NCBI GenBank assembly: GCA_002716385.1
Contig: PBAX01000014.1
Location: forward strand, 62,001-126,000
Length of the DNA stretch: 64,000 nucleotides
Origin: Phycisphaerae bacterium
Lineage (GTDB): Bacteria; Planctomycetota; Phycisphaerae; Phycisphaerales; SM1A02
Direction of reading: 5' to 3'
The notes beneath the pieces were generated by a model, which was given only the letters and a program-made list of their open reading frames with translations, was not told where the DNA came from and did not search any database. The position numbers and the translations under genes were made by a program. Shown here in pieces: positions 29,604 through 37,881 of the stretch. Numbering within the stretch: the stretch's first letter is position 1; every line of letters starts with the position of its first letter.

Positions 29604-30410
29604 ATGAGCATTGATCTCAAGGATCGAGTTCTGGTCATCACCGGGGGCGGTACGGGTATCGGCGCCGCGACCGCGATCGCGGCCGCAAGTGCAGGAATGC
29701 GGGTGTGCCTTTGTGGCCGGCGAGCGGAACCGCTCAGAAAAATCGTCGAGCAGATTCATTCGAACGGCGGACAGGCCATGTTTCTGGAACTCGATGTGAC
29801 CGAACCGGGCAGTGAGGCGAGACTCCTAGATGCCGCTCAAGATCAGCTCGGAACACCCTGGGCCGTCTTCGCCAATGCCGGACGTGGGCTGAGTCGCACC
29901 GGTCACGAAACGACCCCCGATGAGATGTCTGCAATCTTCGAAGTCAATTTCTTCGCGACTCACCGTCTGTTTTCGGAAGCGACTCGTCGCATGATCGCCC
30001 ATGGTCAGGGAGGACACCTTCTGGCATGCGCGTCCTGCCTTTCCAGATTCGCCATACCCAACCACGCTGCCTATGCGGCGACCAAGGCATCACAGGACAT
30101 GCTCTGTCAGGCCGTACGTCTGGAAGTGGAACCGCACGGGATACATGTCTCAAGTGTGCATCCCATCACGACGACCACGGAATTCTTCGATACCGCTGCC
30201 CGGCACAGCGGCATGGATGACCTTTCCATCGAGAAGGACACCCCCCGAGCCTTCATCCAGTCACCGGACAGGGTGGCCGATGCGATCATCCGTTGCCTGA
30301 AGCGACCTCGACCCGAGGTGTGGACCAGTCGCATCGTTCGACTCGCGACGGTCGTCCGAAATCTGTTCCCGAAGTTGTTCGATCACCGGACCAGAAACAT
30401 GCAGGACTGA
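29604..30410 (+). CDS. Short-chain dehydrogenase/reductase
   Basis: 268-residue classical SDR using NAD(P). The cofactor loop is TGGGTGIG (residues 13-20), NAG follows near 91, and the catalytic Tyr-x-x-x-Lys is YAATK with an upstream Ser (ASCLS). The Cys/Arg-rich second strand (CLCGRRAEPL) suggests NADP preference, by family habit. The C-terminal 40 residues are basic (RPRPEVWTSRIVRLATVVRNLFPKLF), unusual for a soluble SDR and perhaps membrane-associating. A Shine-Dalgarno GAGGAG precedes the ATG. Probably in one transcript with the carboxyltransferase; substrate unknown. Confidence 0.9.
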   Translation: MSIDLKDRVLVITGGGTGIGAATAIAAASAGMRVCLCGRRAEPLRKIVEQIHSNGGQAMFLELDVTEPGSEARLLDAAQDQLGTPWAVFANAGRGLSRTGHETTPDEMSAIFEVNFFATHRLFSEATRRMIAHGQGGHLLACASCLSRFAIPNHAAYAATKASQDMLCQAVRLEVEPHGIHVSSVHPITTTTEFFDTAARHSGMDDLSIEKDTPRAFIQSPDRVADAIIRCLKRPRPEVWTSRIVRLATVVRNLFPKLFDHRTRNMQD

Positions 30411-30413
30411 TGA

Positions 30414-33038
30414 TCAGTTCCGCTGCATCTGCTCCAACGCCTTCAATCTTCGCGTATGAACGGGTTCGGTCGGCTCGATCAGAATCAAGGCTTCCAGATG
30501 TCTTCGAGCCGCGTCGAGTCGCCCGGCTTCGATCGAGGCGGCGGCGGCTTCCTCACGGATGGCGGGATCATACGGACTGATGCCCACAGATTGCTCCATA
30601 GCATCGGCCCCGGCATTGAAACGACCAGCCCTCCGCATCGAACGTGAGAGACGTCGAGCCACCAGTGGATCGTATTCCTCCTGGGAGACCAGCACCTTCA
30701 TCGCTTCCGCTGCGCGTTCATCGTCGCCCCTGTCCTCCCACCAGCGAGCCAGGAATTCATGTCCAAGCGGATCGCCGGGCCTGATCGCGACATAGGCTTC
30801 CGCCAACGCCAATGGATCCTGATCGGCCAGCACTCCACCTTCCATCAATCTTCGAACGGCAGCCTCGAGAACGTCGGGATGATCTGGATGCGTTGCCAGA
30901 AGACTGATAAGGACATCATCATCCTCGATGGAGGCCGCCGGCTCGTTCAATATCGGCATCGACGACATGGAATCGGGCTGACGTGGCTTACCAAGGGAAT
31001 CCCGCATCAATCTCAGATGATGAGTTCGCTCCGCCGCAAGCGTTCGACGGTTGAGTGCATCCAGAGAATCCTCCAGCAGGATCTCCTGCAGCGATGGTTC
31101 CGAGATGACACCCCACTCGAGGACCTGCTGACGGGCCCATTCGAGAAAGAGCTCGAAGAACGCAGGCTCATCCAATCCAGTCACGGATTTGAGGGCCGGT
31201 CGCCAGGACACACCCGCCCGGAACTGCCTCATCAACTCCTGAAGGGATTCCGCACCCCATCGCTCCATCAGGAACTCCAGCATCCAGTTGCTCTGCGCGT
31301 ACGCGAGCGAACGATCCTGTGGTCGACGCGGACGCACGAATGCCCAACTCAACTCGTCGAGCTCCAGAAGTGTCCCCGCCTGAAGTTCAGTGGCGAGCAT
31401 TCGACTGGTCCGCCATTTTCGTGGGCCGGGTTCCATGAGAACGGCAGCCGCCTCCGTGAACCACAACGGCACTCGATAGTCGGTCTGATCGAGATTCACC
31501 GTGTGTGTGAATTCATGTCGCAGAACCCGTTCCCAGTCGTAGTTGCCCATGTGCTTGCTGGGGACACCTGTCCGAGGTGATTCCATCGCGATGCATGGAC
31601 CCGTGCACGCGGCCATCGTGTGGATGTCCGGCATGCCGATGATCCGGATGGCGAATCGTTCATGATCGGGATACAGCTCGATGACGGTCCGACGTTCCGG
31701 CTTCCAACCGAATACCTCGACCGTGTCCTCATAGACGCTTTCGAGTCTGGGAATCATCTCACGAACAAGTATCTCATCGATACCCGGTGCATATCGAACA
31801 AGGAAATGCGGCGTCTCAATCGTCTCGTAGGAAGTCACCTCCTCCAGAAGCGACAAGGAGTTCTTGGAACGACGATTGAATGAATCAAGCGCAACCGCTC
31901 GACGGAGCGAGACGATCGCATCCTCCATTCTGGCATCCTGCCACTGCATGAGCCCGAGTTCGATCCATGGTGCCGGCCAGACCGGACGAAGCTCGATGGC
32001 TCGCCTGAGCCAGCGATCCGATTCCGGATACTGCCTGTGAAAGGAGAGCACCGAACCCAGTCGATGCGCTGCGGCCGCACTGCCCGGGAATCTTTTCTCG
32101 TATCGCTCCATCGCGGCATCCAACTCGGGATCCTCGATGACCGCCATGATCGACAACTCCAGCATCATGGCTTCCGGCCAGAAGGGTGCGTCCGCTCGAA
32201 GACGACGGGCGATGCGCAGAGCGGCGTCCGGATCGTTCTGCTTCAAGAGCGATTCCGCTTCAAGAAGATCCGCCATTGGATGATCCGGGACGATGTCTCG
32301 CAATGACTGGATCACGGCATCGGTGCCATTGAAATCGAATCGAAGAAGATTCAGTCGACCGAACGTCAACCAGGCTTCACCTAGTCGAGGATTCAACTCG
32401 AGCACTTCGCGAATCGCCTCATCGGCCGATGCCGGATTGTTCTTCTCAAGTAGAAGCTCCGCCTCCTGAATACGTGAAGTCCAGTCCAGAGGATCCGATT
32501 CCCGAATGGCCCCGTACGCGTCCATGAGATTGCGATAGGCATCGTCTCTGGCACCATCGATCTCGGCCAGACGGCGCATCGCGGTAACGGCATCCGTGCG
32601 GCTGCTAGAGGATCGGCCGGGGGTGACGGTTTGATAGGCGATGACGGCCTCGTCCCGCCGACCCAGATCCATCAGCAGATCCCCAAGAAGAAGCCCCGCT
32701 CCGGGATCCTCGGAGGATTCCAGGCGATCGATGGCCTGAAGATGCTCGCCTCGAGCGGCCAGCCAACGTGCCGCGAGAAGTGGTGAGACATCATCCCGTA
32801 GAAGATCTTCGTTTCGATAATCGCCGATGATCAAGGCCGCCTTGATTCGATCGTCCGCAGAGACAAGGCCATCTTCATCCCAGATGCCATGCTGTAGATG
32901 AAGGGCCGATCGCTCCTCTGGATCGAGCCAGTCGACATCAAGTGTGCGTCGTAGAGACGGCGATGGAACTCCGGGCTCGCTGATGGCGGTTGACGACGCG
33001 ACCGCGAGGATCACCATGGCGGCGAGACATCGTTTCAA
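30414..33038 (-). CDS. Exported TPR protein with a peptidase-MA-like metalloprotease domain
   Basis: 874 residues. There is a signal peptide (MKRCLAAMVILAVASSTAIS), then about 350 residues of tetratricopeptide-like helical repeats (AWLTFGRLNLLRFDF, EAMMLELSIMAVIEDPELDAAMERYEKRFPG, PWIELGLMQWQDARMEDAIVSLRRAVALD). A zinc-peptidase domain follows with H508-E-F-T-H512 (RHEFTHTVNLDQ) and a nearby Glu (LWFTEAAAVLMEPG), the gluzincin arrangement of the peptidase MA family. More TPR-like repeats close the protein. It probably works in the periplasm. The start is a TTG inside a TTGA overlap with the upstream lipoprotein gene, a rare coupled start; the ATG at residue 8 is the alternative. It runs convergent to the SDR gene with 3 bases between stops. 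Confidence 0.8.
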   Translation of the reverse strand: MKRCLAAMVILAVASSTAISEPGVPSPSLRRTLDVDWLDPEERSALHLQHGIWDEDGLVSADDRIKAALIIGDYRNEDLLRDDVSPLLAARWLAARGEHLQAIDRLESSEDPGAGLLLGDLLMDLGRRDEAVIAYQTVTPGRSSSSRTDAVTAMRRLAEIDGARDDAYRNLMDAYGAIRESDPLDWTSRIQEAELLLEKNNPASADEAIREVLELNPRLGEAWLTFGRLNLLRFDFNGTDAVIQSLRDIVPDHPMADLLEAESLLKQNDPDAALRIARRLRADAPFWPEAMMLELSIMAVIEDPELDAAMERYEKRFPGSAAAAHRLGSVLSFHRQYPESDRWLRRAIELRPVWPAPWIELGLMQWQDARMEDAIVSLRRAVALDSFNRRSKNSLSLLEEVTSYETIETPHFLVRYAPGIDEILVREMIPRLESVYEDTVEVFGWKPERRTVIELYPDHERFAIRIIGMPDIHTMAACTGPCIAMESPRTGVPSKHMGNYDWERVLRHEFTHTVNLDQTDYRVPLWFTEAAAVLMEPGPRKWRTSRMLATELQAGTLLELDELSWAFVRPRRPQDRSLAYAQSNWMLEFLMERWGAESLQELMRQFRAGVSWRPALKSVTGLDEPAFFELFLEWARQQVLEWGVISEPSLQEILLEDSLDALNRRTLAAERTHHLRLMRDSLGKPRQPDSMSSMPILNEPAASIEDDDVLISLLATHPDHPDVLEAAVRRLMEGGVLADQDPLALAEAYVAIRPGDPLGHEFLARWWEDRGDDERAAEAMKVLVSQEEYDPLVARRLSRSMRRAGRFNAGADAMEQSVGISPYDPAIREEAAAASIEAGRLDAARRHLEALILIEPTEPVHTRRLKALEQMQRN

Positions 33039-34123
33039 TCAAACGCCTCCCGGGCAGGAGTCGCCAGAGGTTCCACATTGAGCTTCCAGTCGGATGGGAC
33101 CTCGCCCGCCATGCCCTGGGAGAGTTTCTTCTTCATATCTGGTGCCAACTCATGTTCACGCTTCACGTGGGTCAAGCGAACCGTCTTGCGATCCCCGTTG
33201 GATGATTCCTGAACCATTCCTTCCGGAATCAGATTCCCCTCATTGAACACGACATCGATCCACGAGAACTCCTTGGTCTGACTGGTCCCTTCCTTGGGAG
33301 TGAATCGAAGACAGAACACTGGCTCATCGCCACTGACAAGATCCCATGTCCACTTGTGGGCAAGCGGATCACGCCGCGTGATCCTGTATTGCCTTTCGAG
33401 ATCGGACTTGCTATACGTGAAGAGCATCGGAATGGGACCGCCGGCCGATACAACCTGACCTTCGGGTGCGAGCTGCCGACGAATCGCCGTCTTCGTCTGG
33501 TGATCCAGTTCGGTCAACCATGTACCGTCGAACAGATATTCCCGTTGACGCGAACGACGAACATTGTTCACGATGAGTTGATCGAACATCACACCAATGC
33601 GTTCAGGCTGCGACTCGGTCGGAGACTCGTAGGCGAAGTTGCCGGTCCGAATCTCCGTCCGTCCAAGGACTGAATCGATCTTACGGTAGGTGATGTCGCC
33701 GGTGAGCGCATGAACCTTCTTGCCAGCCTTCTCGATTCGCTTGAGCAGATGATTCACGCCATCGGGCTCGTGCTCCTCTTCGGACTGCAAGGGAGACTTT
33801 GGGGCATCCGGTGCCTTGGGTGCCTTTGGTGCGGATGGCGCATTGGGCGCCTTCGGTGGTTTGGGTGCTTTGGGTGCCTTTGGGGGCTTTGGCGCTTCAG
33901 GTGGCTTGGGTGCCTTCGGAGCCTCGGGCGGTTTCGGAGGCTTGGGAGCAGGAGGCGCCATGGGATCTGAAGGACCATGAGGCTCCATCGGCCCTCCAGG
34001 TTCCATGGGATCCATGGGATCATGGACGTCCGTTGATTGCACCGGCTGCTCGAAATGATTCGCTGCCGAGCAGGAGACCATCGAGATCACGAGTGCGAGA
34101 GTCAGAAGAGGTGATGACTTCAT
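33035..34123 (-). CDS. Lipoprotein-like exported protein with a Pro/Lys/Ala-rich stalk
   Basis: 362 residues. A signal peptide ends at MVSCSAANH, with a marginal lipobox (Cys preceded by M-V-S). Residues about 35-115 are a low-complexity stalk of PKPPKAPKAP and DPMEP repeats. The C-terminal 230 residues form a beta-rich domain (KVHALTGDITYRKIDSVLGR, EYLFDGTWLTELDHQTKTAIRRQLAPEG, FCLRFTPKEG) similar in plan to LolA/DUF2092-type lipoprotein-carrier folds. Such domains bind lipid or lipoprotein. The stop codon overlaps the TTG start of the TPR-peptidase gene, so the two are probably made together and may cooperate. The ATG at 34123 has AGGGA about 12 bases upstream. Confidence 0.72.
   Translation of the reverse strand: MKSSPLLTLALVISMVSCSAANHFEQPVQSTDVHDPMDPMEPGGPMEPHGPSDPMAPPAPKPPKPPEAPKAPKPPEAPKPPKAPKAPKPPKAPNAPSAPKAPKAPDAPKSPLQSEEEHEPDGVNHLLKRIEKAGKKVHALTGDITYRKIDSVLGRTEIRTGNFAYESPTESQPERIGVMFDQLIVNNVRRSRQREYLFDGTWLTELDHQTKTAIRRQLAPEGQVVSAGGPIPMLFTYSKSDLERQYRITRRDPLAHKWTWDLVSGDEPVFCLRFTPKEGTSQTKEFSWIDVVFNEGNLIPEGMVQESSNGDRKTVRLTHVKREHELAPDMKKKLSQGMAGEVPSDWKLNVEPLATPAREAFD
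33775..33960 (-). repeat. Pro/Lys/Ala-rich codon repeat
   Basis: Repeated PKPPEAPKAP-type units in the lipoprotein gene, built from a roughly 9-18-base motif (minus strand CCCAAGGCACC and CCCAAACCACC variants). The rigid proline-rich stalk would span part of the periplasm. Confidence 0.8.
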
Positions 34124-34162
34124 AACCGAATTATTCCCTTCATCTGGTGGAGAGTCGAGCCA

Positions 34163-34657
34163 TCAATCCAATGAAACCAGCAGAACTACGACATGAACCT
34201 CGATGGCACGGCCTTCACCGACGGCATCGACACGCTCATGGGTCTTGCCCTTGATATTGATCTGGCCGGGTTCACAACCCAGCAGCGAGGCCAGAATCTC
34301 CGCCATGCGGTCGGCATGTGGTGAGATCTTGGGACGCTCGCAGATGATGGTGGCATCCATGTTTCCCACCCTCAACGCATGGCTCTTCATGCGACGAACC
34401 GCTTCCTCGAGAAAGATCCTCGAATCGGCGTTCTCATTCTCAGGTGCCGTATCGGGAAAAAGACGGCCGATATCCGGCTCTCCCAGAGCGCCCAGAATGG
34501 CATCCGTCACGGCATGCAGAAGGGTATCCCCATCGGAATGCCCCACAGGACCCTTGTCATGTTCCAGTTCCATCCCACCGAGAATGAAAACGCGTCCGTT
34601 CCCGGCGGGCGGACGGGCTTCAAGCCGATGAAGATCGTATCCATGGCCAATTCGCAT
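34163..34657 (-). CDS. ispF: 2-C-methyl-D-erythritol 2,4-cyclodiphosphate synthase
   Basis: 164-residue enzyme of the non-mevalonate isoprenoid pathway; it cyclises the diphosphocytidyl intermediate and releases CMP. Zinc ligands Asp8 and His10 (RIGHGYDLH) and His48 (HSDGDTLLHAVTDAILG) are in place, and GEPDIGRLFPDT is the family loop. The 3' segment reads KGKTHERVDAVGEGRAIE where the family norm is KATTTExLGFxGRxEGIA, so it diverges slightly but the Glu/Gly pattern is kept. TACACT ends 7 bases before the ATG, with no Shine-Dalgarno, indicating a probable leaderless message. Confidence 0.93.
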   Translation of the reverse strand: MRIGHGYDLHRLEARPPAGNGRVFILGGMELEHDKGPVGHSDGDTLLHAVTDAILGALGEPDIGRLFPDTAPENENADSRIFLEEAVRRMKSHALRVGNMDATIICERPKISPHADRMAEILASLLGCEPGQINIKGKTHERVDAVGEGRAIEVHVVVLLVSLD

Positions 34658-34664
34658 GACAGAG

Positions 34665-34670
34665 AGTGTA
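34665..34670 (-). promoter_or_regulatory. -10-like TACACT for leaderless ispF
   Basis: On the minus strand TACACT lies 7 bases before the ATG at 34657. Confidence 0.5.
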
Positions 34671-34757
34671 TCGCCAGTGGGGCGACATCAGTCAGGCACC
34701 TTCCGGGCTGGTCGTGGCTATGATGGGACCTAGAGCCCAAACCACTGGAGATCCGTC

Positions 34758-35282
34758 GTGAGCCGACGATTTACTGCCATCCCCTTTATTGCTTTTCTTG
34801 CCCTCGCTGCCATCCTTTCGACAGGCCTTGGTGGCTGCTACACCCCGGGTGGCGGACTGTTCGCCGCCAGTAATAGCCCCTTCACCTACTTCTCGACACC
34901 CGAATATCCAAAGACCTTTGTTCTGGTGAACACCAAGACGGGCGAGAACATCTTCGAGATGCATATTCCGGTTGGCAAGGCTCTGGTAGTCAAGTTCCAA
35001 CAGGGTCAAGGGGATGATCCCTCCATGACCCCAGATCTGATGAAGTACGGCGTCTTCCCGATCAAGGACACGAGTGGAATGCTGACATCGTCCATCACCG
35101 TTCCGGGATCCTATTCCAGACGAATCGACATCTTCCTCACGACCGGCGAGGCGTATACGCCCCCCGATGAAAATCGTCCGATCCGAACCGACAAGAAAGA
35201 GGATCGGCCAGCCGGCTGGACAAGCGAAGGTGGGCCAAGCGATGAAGTCGCGCCGGATCCCATGAAGTTCTACGATCCTTGA
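34758..35282 (+). CDS. Lipoprotein of unknown function
   Basis: 174 residues. The signal peptide ends in the clear lipobox LGGC (residues 24-27), so the mature protein is lipid-anchored through Cys27. The remainder is about 85 residues of beta-rich domain (KTFVLVNTKTGENIFEMHIPVGKALVVKFQQG) and a charged disordered tail with Pro, Glu and Asp. Not recognised. The start is GTG at 34758 with GGAG about 8 bases upstream; TATGAT at 34719-34724 is a plausible -10. Confidence 0.75.
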   Translation: MSRRFTAIPFIAFLALAAILSTGLGGCYTPGGGLFAASNSPFTYFSTPEYPKTFVLVNTKTGENIFEMHIPVGKALVVKFQQGQGDDPSMTPDLMKYGVFPIKDTSGMLTSSITVPGSYSRRIDIFLTTGEAYTPPDENRPIRTDKKEDRPAGWTSEGGPSDEVAPDPMKFYDP

Positions 35283-35383
35283 TTGCGGGCCTCACAAGGC
35301 GATTCGAATGAGATGAGATCGACCTGAGACGGGTGTCTGCTAGAATGAGGGGTGCAGATGACCCTTATTCACACGGATATCTC

Positions 35384-37051
35384 ATGATGACATCGATCAC
35401 GAACCAGACTGATTCCATCACGTCCAATCCCCCAGTCGATCCAGCAACGGTCACGCTCTCGGGCTATGTGCTTCCGGAGCGGTACGGGCCAGAGTCCATC
35501 GAGACGACCGAAAACGGTCGACCGGACACGCCCAGTGAACGCATCGGACAACCTGGCCAGTATCCGTATACAAGGGGTATCCATCCCGGCATGTACCGGA
35601 CACGTCTCTGGACGATGAGGCAGTTCGCCGGATTCGGTTCGGCCGACGACACCAATGCCCGATTCAAGTATCTGCTGGAGAACGCCAAGGGGACCAACAC
35701 CGGCCTCTCGACTGCCTTCGACCTGCCGACATTGATGGGCCGAGACAGTGACGACCCGCTGAGTGCCGGTGAAGTCGGTCGCTGTGGTGTCGCCATCGAC
35801 ACGATCGAGGACATGCACCGACTATACGCCGACATTCCAGTCGATCAGGTCACGGTCAGCCAGACCATCAACGGGCCCGCCTGCGTCATATGGGCGATGT
35901 ACATCGCCATGGCCAAGCAGCGGGACATCGATCCGGCCAAGCTCGGCGGAACCCTGCAGAACGACATCCTCAAGGAATTCCATTCCCAGAACGAATTCAT
36001 CTATCCACCGGAAGCCTCGGTGAAACTGGTGGTGGACACCATCGAGCATGCGATGAACCATCTCCCGCGATGGAACAGCGTGTCGATCAGTGGCTACCAC
36101 ATCCGCGAAGCAGGTTCGACCGCCACGCAGGAACTGGCCTTCACCCTTCGTGATGGCATGGAATACGTCCATGCCGCCATCGAACGCGGCCTTCCCGTCG
36201 ACGCCTTCGCCCCCCGCCTGTCCTTCTTCTTCAATTCGCACAATGAGTTCTTCGAGGAGGTCTGCAAGCTCAGGGCCGCTCGACGCATCTGGTCGACCGC
36301 CATGCGGGAACGGTACGGCGCCAAGAGCGACCGTTCGCTACTCATGCGAACCCATGTCCAGACGGCCGGCTGCTCGTTGACCGAGCAGCAGCCCTTGAAC
36401 AACATCGTACGCGTGGCCTATCAGGCGATGGCCGGTGTCCTTGGTGGTTGCCAGAGTCTCCACACCGACTCGATGGACGAGACCCTTGGCCTTCCGACGG
36501 AACAGGCCGTTCGTGTCGCTCTTAGAACCCAGCAGATTCTCGCCTACGAGACCGGTGTGACCCGGACGGTCGATCCATTGGCCGGCTCCTGGTTCGTCGA
36601 GGGCCTCACCGACGAGATGGAATCGGGCGCCAACGACATCATCCGCGAGATCGACGACATGGGCGGCGTGGTCGACGGTATCCACAAGGGCTACTTCCGC
36701 CGCTCGATCGCCGAAGCCAGTTATCGATTCGGTCAGGAGATGGAAGCGGGCGATCGCCTGATAGTCGGCGTGAATGCCTTCACCGAAGGCAATCAGGAGC
36801 AACAGGTCGAAATCCTCCAGATCGATCACGAGGTGGAGACCAAGCAATGCGATCAGCTGGCCGATTTCAAGAAGCGACGTGATGACGATGCCGTCAAGAA
36901 GTCGCTTGATGCCATCCGTCAGGCCGCTCGGGACGACGTGAACATCATGCCTTCCTTGATCGAGGGCTCACTTGCCAACTGCACGCTTGGCGAAATGGTA
37001 CAGGCCATGGCCGATGTCTATGGCCGCTACACCGGAGGGCCCGAGTGGTAG
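35384..37051 (+). CDS. Methylmalonyl-CoA mutase, catalytic (large) subunit without the B12-binding domain
   Basis: 555 residues that interconvert methylmalonyl-CoA and succinyl-CoA using adenosylcobalamin. The TIM-barrel hallmarks are complete (PYTRGIHPGMYRTRLWTMRQFAGF, STAFDLPT, GTLQNDILKEF, SISGYHIREAGSTATQELAF, HVQTAGCSLTEQQPLNN). The length ends with the substrate domain, and there is no DxHxxG cobalamin motif, so the B12-binding part must be a separate small subunit, as in some archaea and bacteria. The wording GCQSLHTDSMDETLGLPTEQAVRVALRTQQIL is typical of the alpha subunit, but a related mutase (for example ethylmalonyl or isobutyryl type) cannot be excluded. Start 35384 (or 35387) has no clear Shine-Dalgarno; TAGAAT at 35341-35346 may be the -10. 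A terminator follows. Confidence 0.93.
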   Translation: MMTSITNQTDSITSNPPVDPATVTLSGYVLPERYGPESIETTENGRPDTPSERIGQPGQYPYTRGIHPGMYRTRLWTMRQFAGFGSADDTNARFKYLLENAKGTNTGLSTAFDLPTLMGRDSDDPLSAGEVGRCGVAIDTIEDMHRLYADIPVDQVTVSQTINGPACVIWAMYIAMAKQRDIDPAKLGGTLQNDILKEFHSQNEFIYPPEASVKLVVDTIEHAMNHLPRWNSVSISGYHIREAGSTATQELAFTLRDGMEYVHAAIERGLPVDAFAPRLSFFFNSHNEFFEEVCKLRAARRIWSTAMRERYGAKSDRSLLMRTHVQTAGCSLTEQQPLNNIVRVAYQAMAGVLGGCQSLHTDSMDETLGLPTEQAVRVALRTQQILAYETGVTRTVDPLAGSWFVEGLTDEMESGANDIIREIDDMGGVVDGIHKGYFRRSIAEASYRFGQEMEAGDRLIVGVNAFTEGNQEQQVEILQIDHEVETKQCDQLADFKKRRDDDAVKKSLDAIRQAARDDVNIMPSLIEGSLANCTLGEMVQAMADVYGRYTGGPEW

Positions 37052-37083
37052 GCTGAACGACACATACCTGTAGTTTCAGAGTG

Positions 37084-37118
37084 ACCCCGGCTCCTCATAT
37101 GAGGACGCCGGGGTTTTT
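37084..37118 (+). terminator. Rho-independent terminator after the mutase gene
   Basis: Outer stem ACCCCGGC/GCCGGGGT (37084-37091 with 37107-37114), extended by an inner palindrome TCCTCATATGAGGA and followed by five Ts. Confidence 0.9.
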
Positions 37119-37126
37119 CTATTGAT

Positions 37127-37876
37127 TCAGAAACGAATGGTCATTCGGAGTCCGGTCGAATCGAACTCCGGCTTGGCCGGAAGTTCATGATGTATTCCAC
37201 GACCAATCCGGTCGGCGGACCAGCAGCAGGCCAACGCGTCCATCACGTCATCGACCTTGATCGTTGTTCCTTCGATCATCGCGATGCAGGACTCGATTGC
37301 TTCTGGTCCGAAGACTTCATGAAGACACTTCAGCCTTCGGGCACGACCCTCGACCGTCCGCTTGCTCTGGTCAATGGCGTCGCCATTGATCTCCATGAAG
37401 ATGAGTTCCGGATGAACCTCGAAGATGCGATCTCTCAGTTGGCCGGATTGCTGAAGCAGGTCGTCCACTTCCCGGATGCGAGGCAGAATGTTCATCATCT
37501 GGCGAGTGACCTTTCGCTCGCTGATGCTCATGGTGACCGATGAAGCCTCACGATGCGCCTTGGCGATGTCTTTCTCTTCGATATCGAGCAACGGACGGAC
37601 CGGTGAAGAGAACACTGATGTGGATCGAGGAAAACCGAGCAGACTTCTGGCTTCCTTGTCGCATTGACGAATACCAGGCTCGATTCCAGTCGTCCCATCC
37701 GGTAGCCCGATTGGAACATCGATGCCCACGATCGAATCGGAATGCGACTCGAACATCCCGACAAGGGATTCTCTGAACTCGACAACTGGTGCCGCATCAG
37801 ACCGGTGGATGACACAGGCCCATCCACCTGGACACGCATCAATGCCGATTCTTGTACGAAACGGTTCGTCAGGCAT
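37127..37876 (-). CDS. DUF429 protein (predicted RNase H-like nuclease)
   Basis: 249 residues. IGIDACPGGWACVIH at the N-terminus, IDVPIGLPDG, SVFSSPVRP, EVHPELIFMEINGD and KVDDVMDALACCWSAD match the DUF429 family, whose fold is RNase H-like. It carries the acidic residues in those blocks (Asp13, Asp in GIDVPIGLP, Glu in EVHPE, Asp in DDVMDA). The biochemical role is not established. It is the upstream member of a minus-strand run, and its end is 6 bases from the next gene's end region at 37882. Confidence 0.85.
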   Translation of the reverse strand: MPDEPFRTRIGIDACPGGWACVIHRSDAAPVVEFRESLVGMFESHSDSIVGIDVPIGLPDGTTGIEPGIRQCDKEARSLLGFPRSTSVFSSPVRPLLDIEEKDIAKAHREASSVTMSISERKVTRQMMNILPRIREVDDLLQQSGQLRDRIFEVHPELIFMEINGDAIDQSKRTVEGRARRLKCLHEVFGPEAIESCIAMIEGTTIKVDDVMDALACCWSADRIGRGIHHELPAKPEFDSTGLRMTIRF

Positions 37877-37881
37877 TCAGA

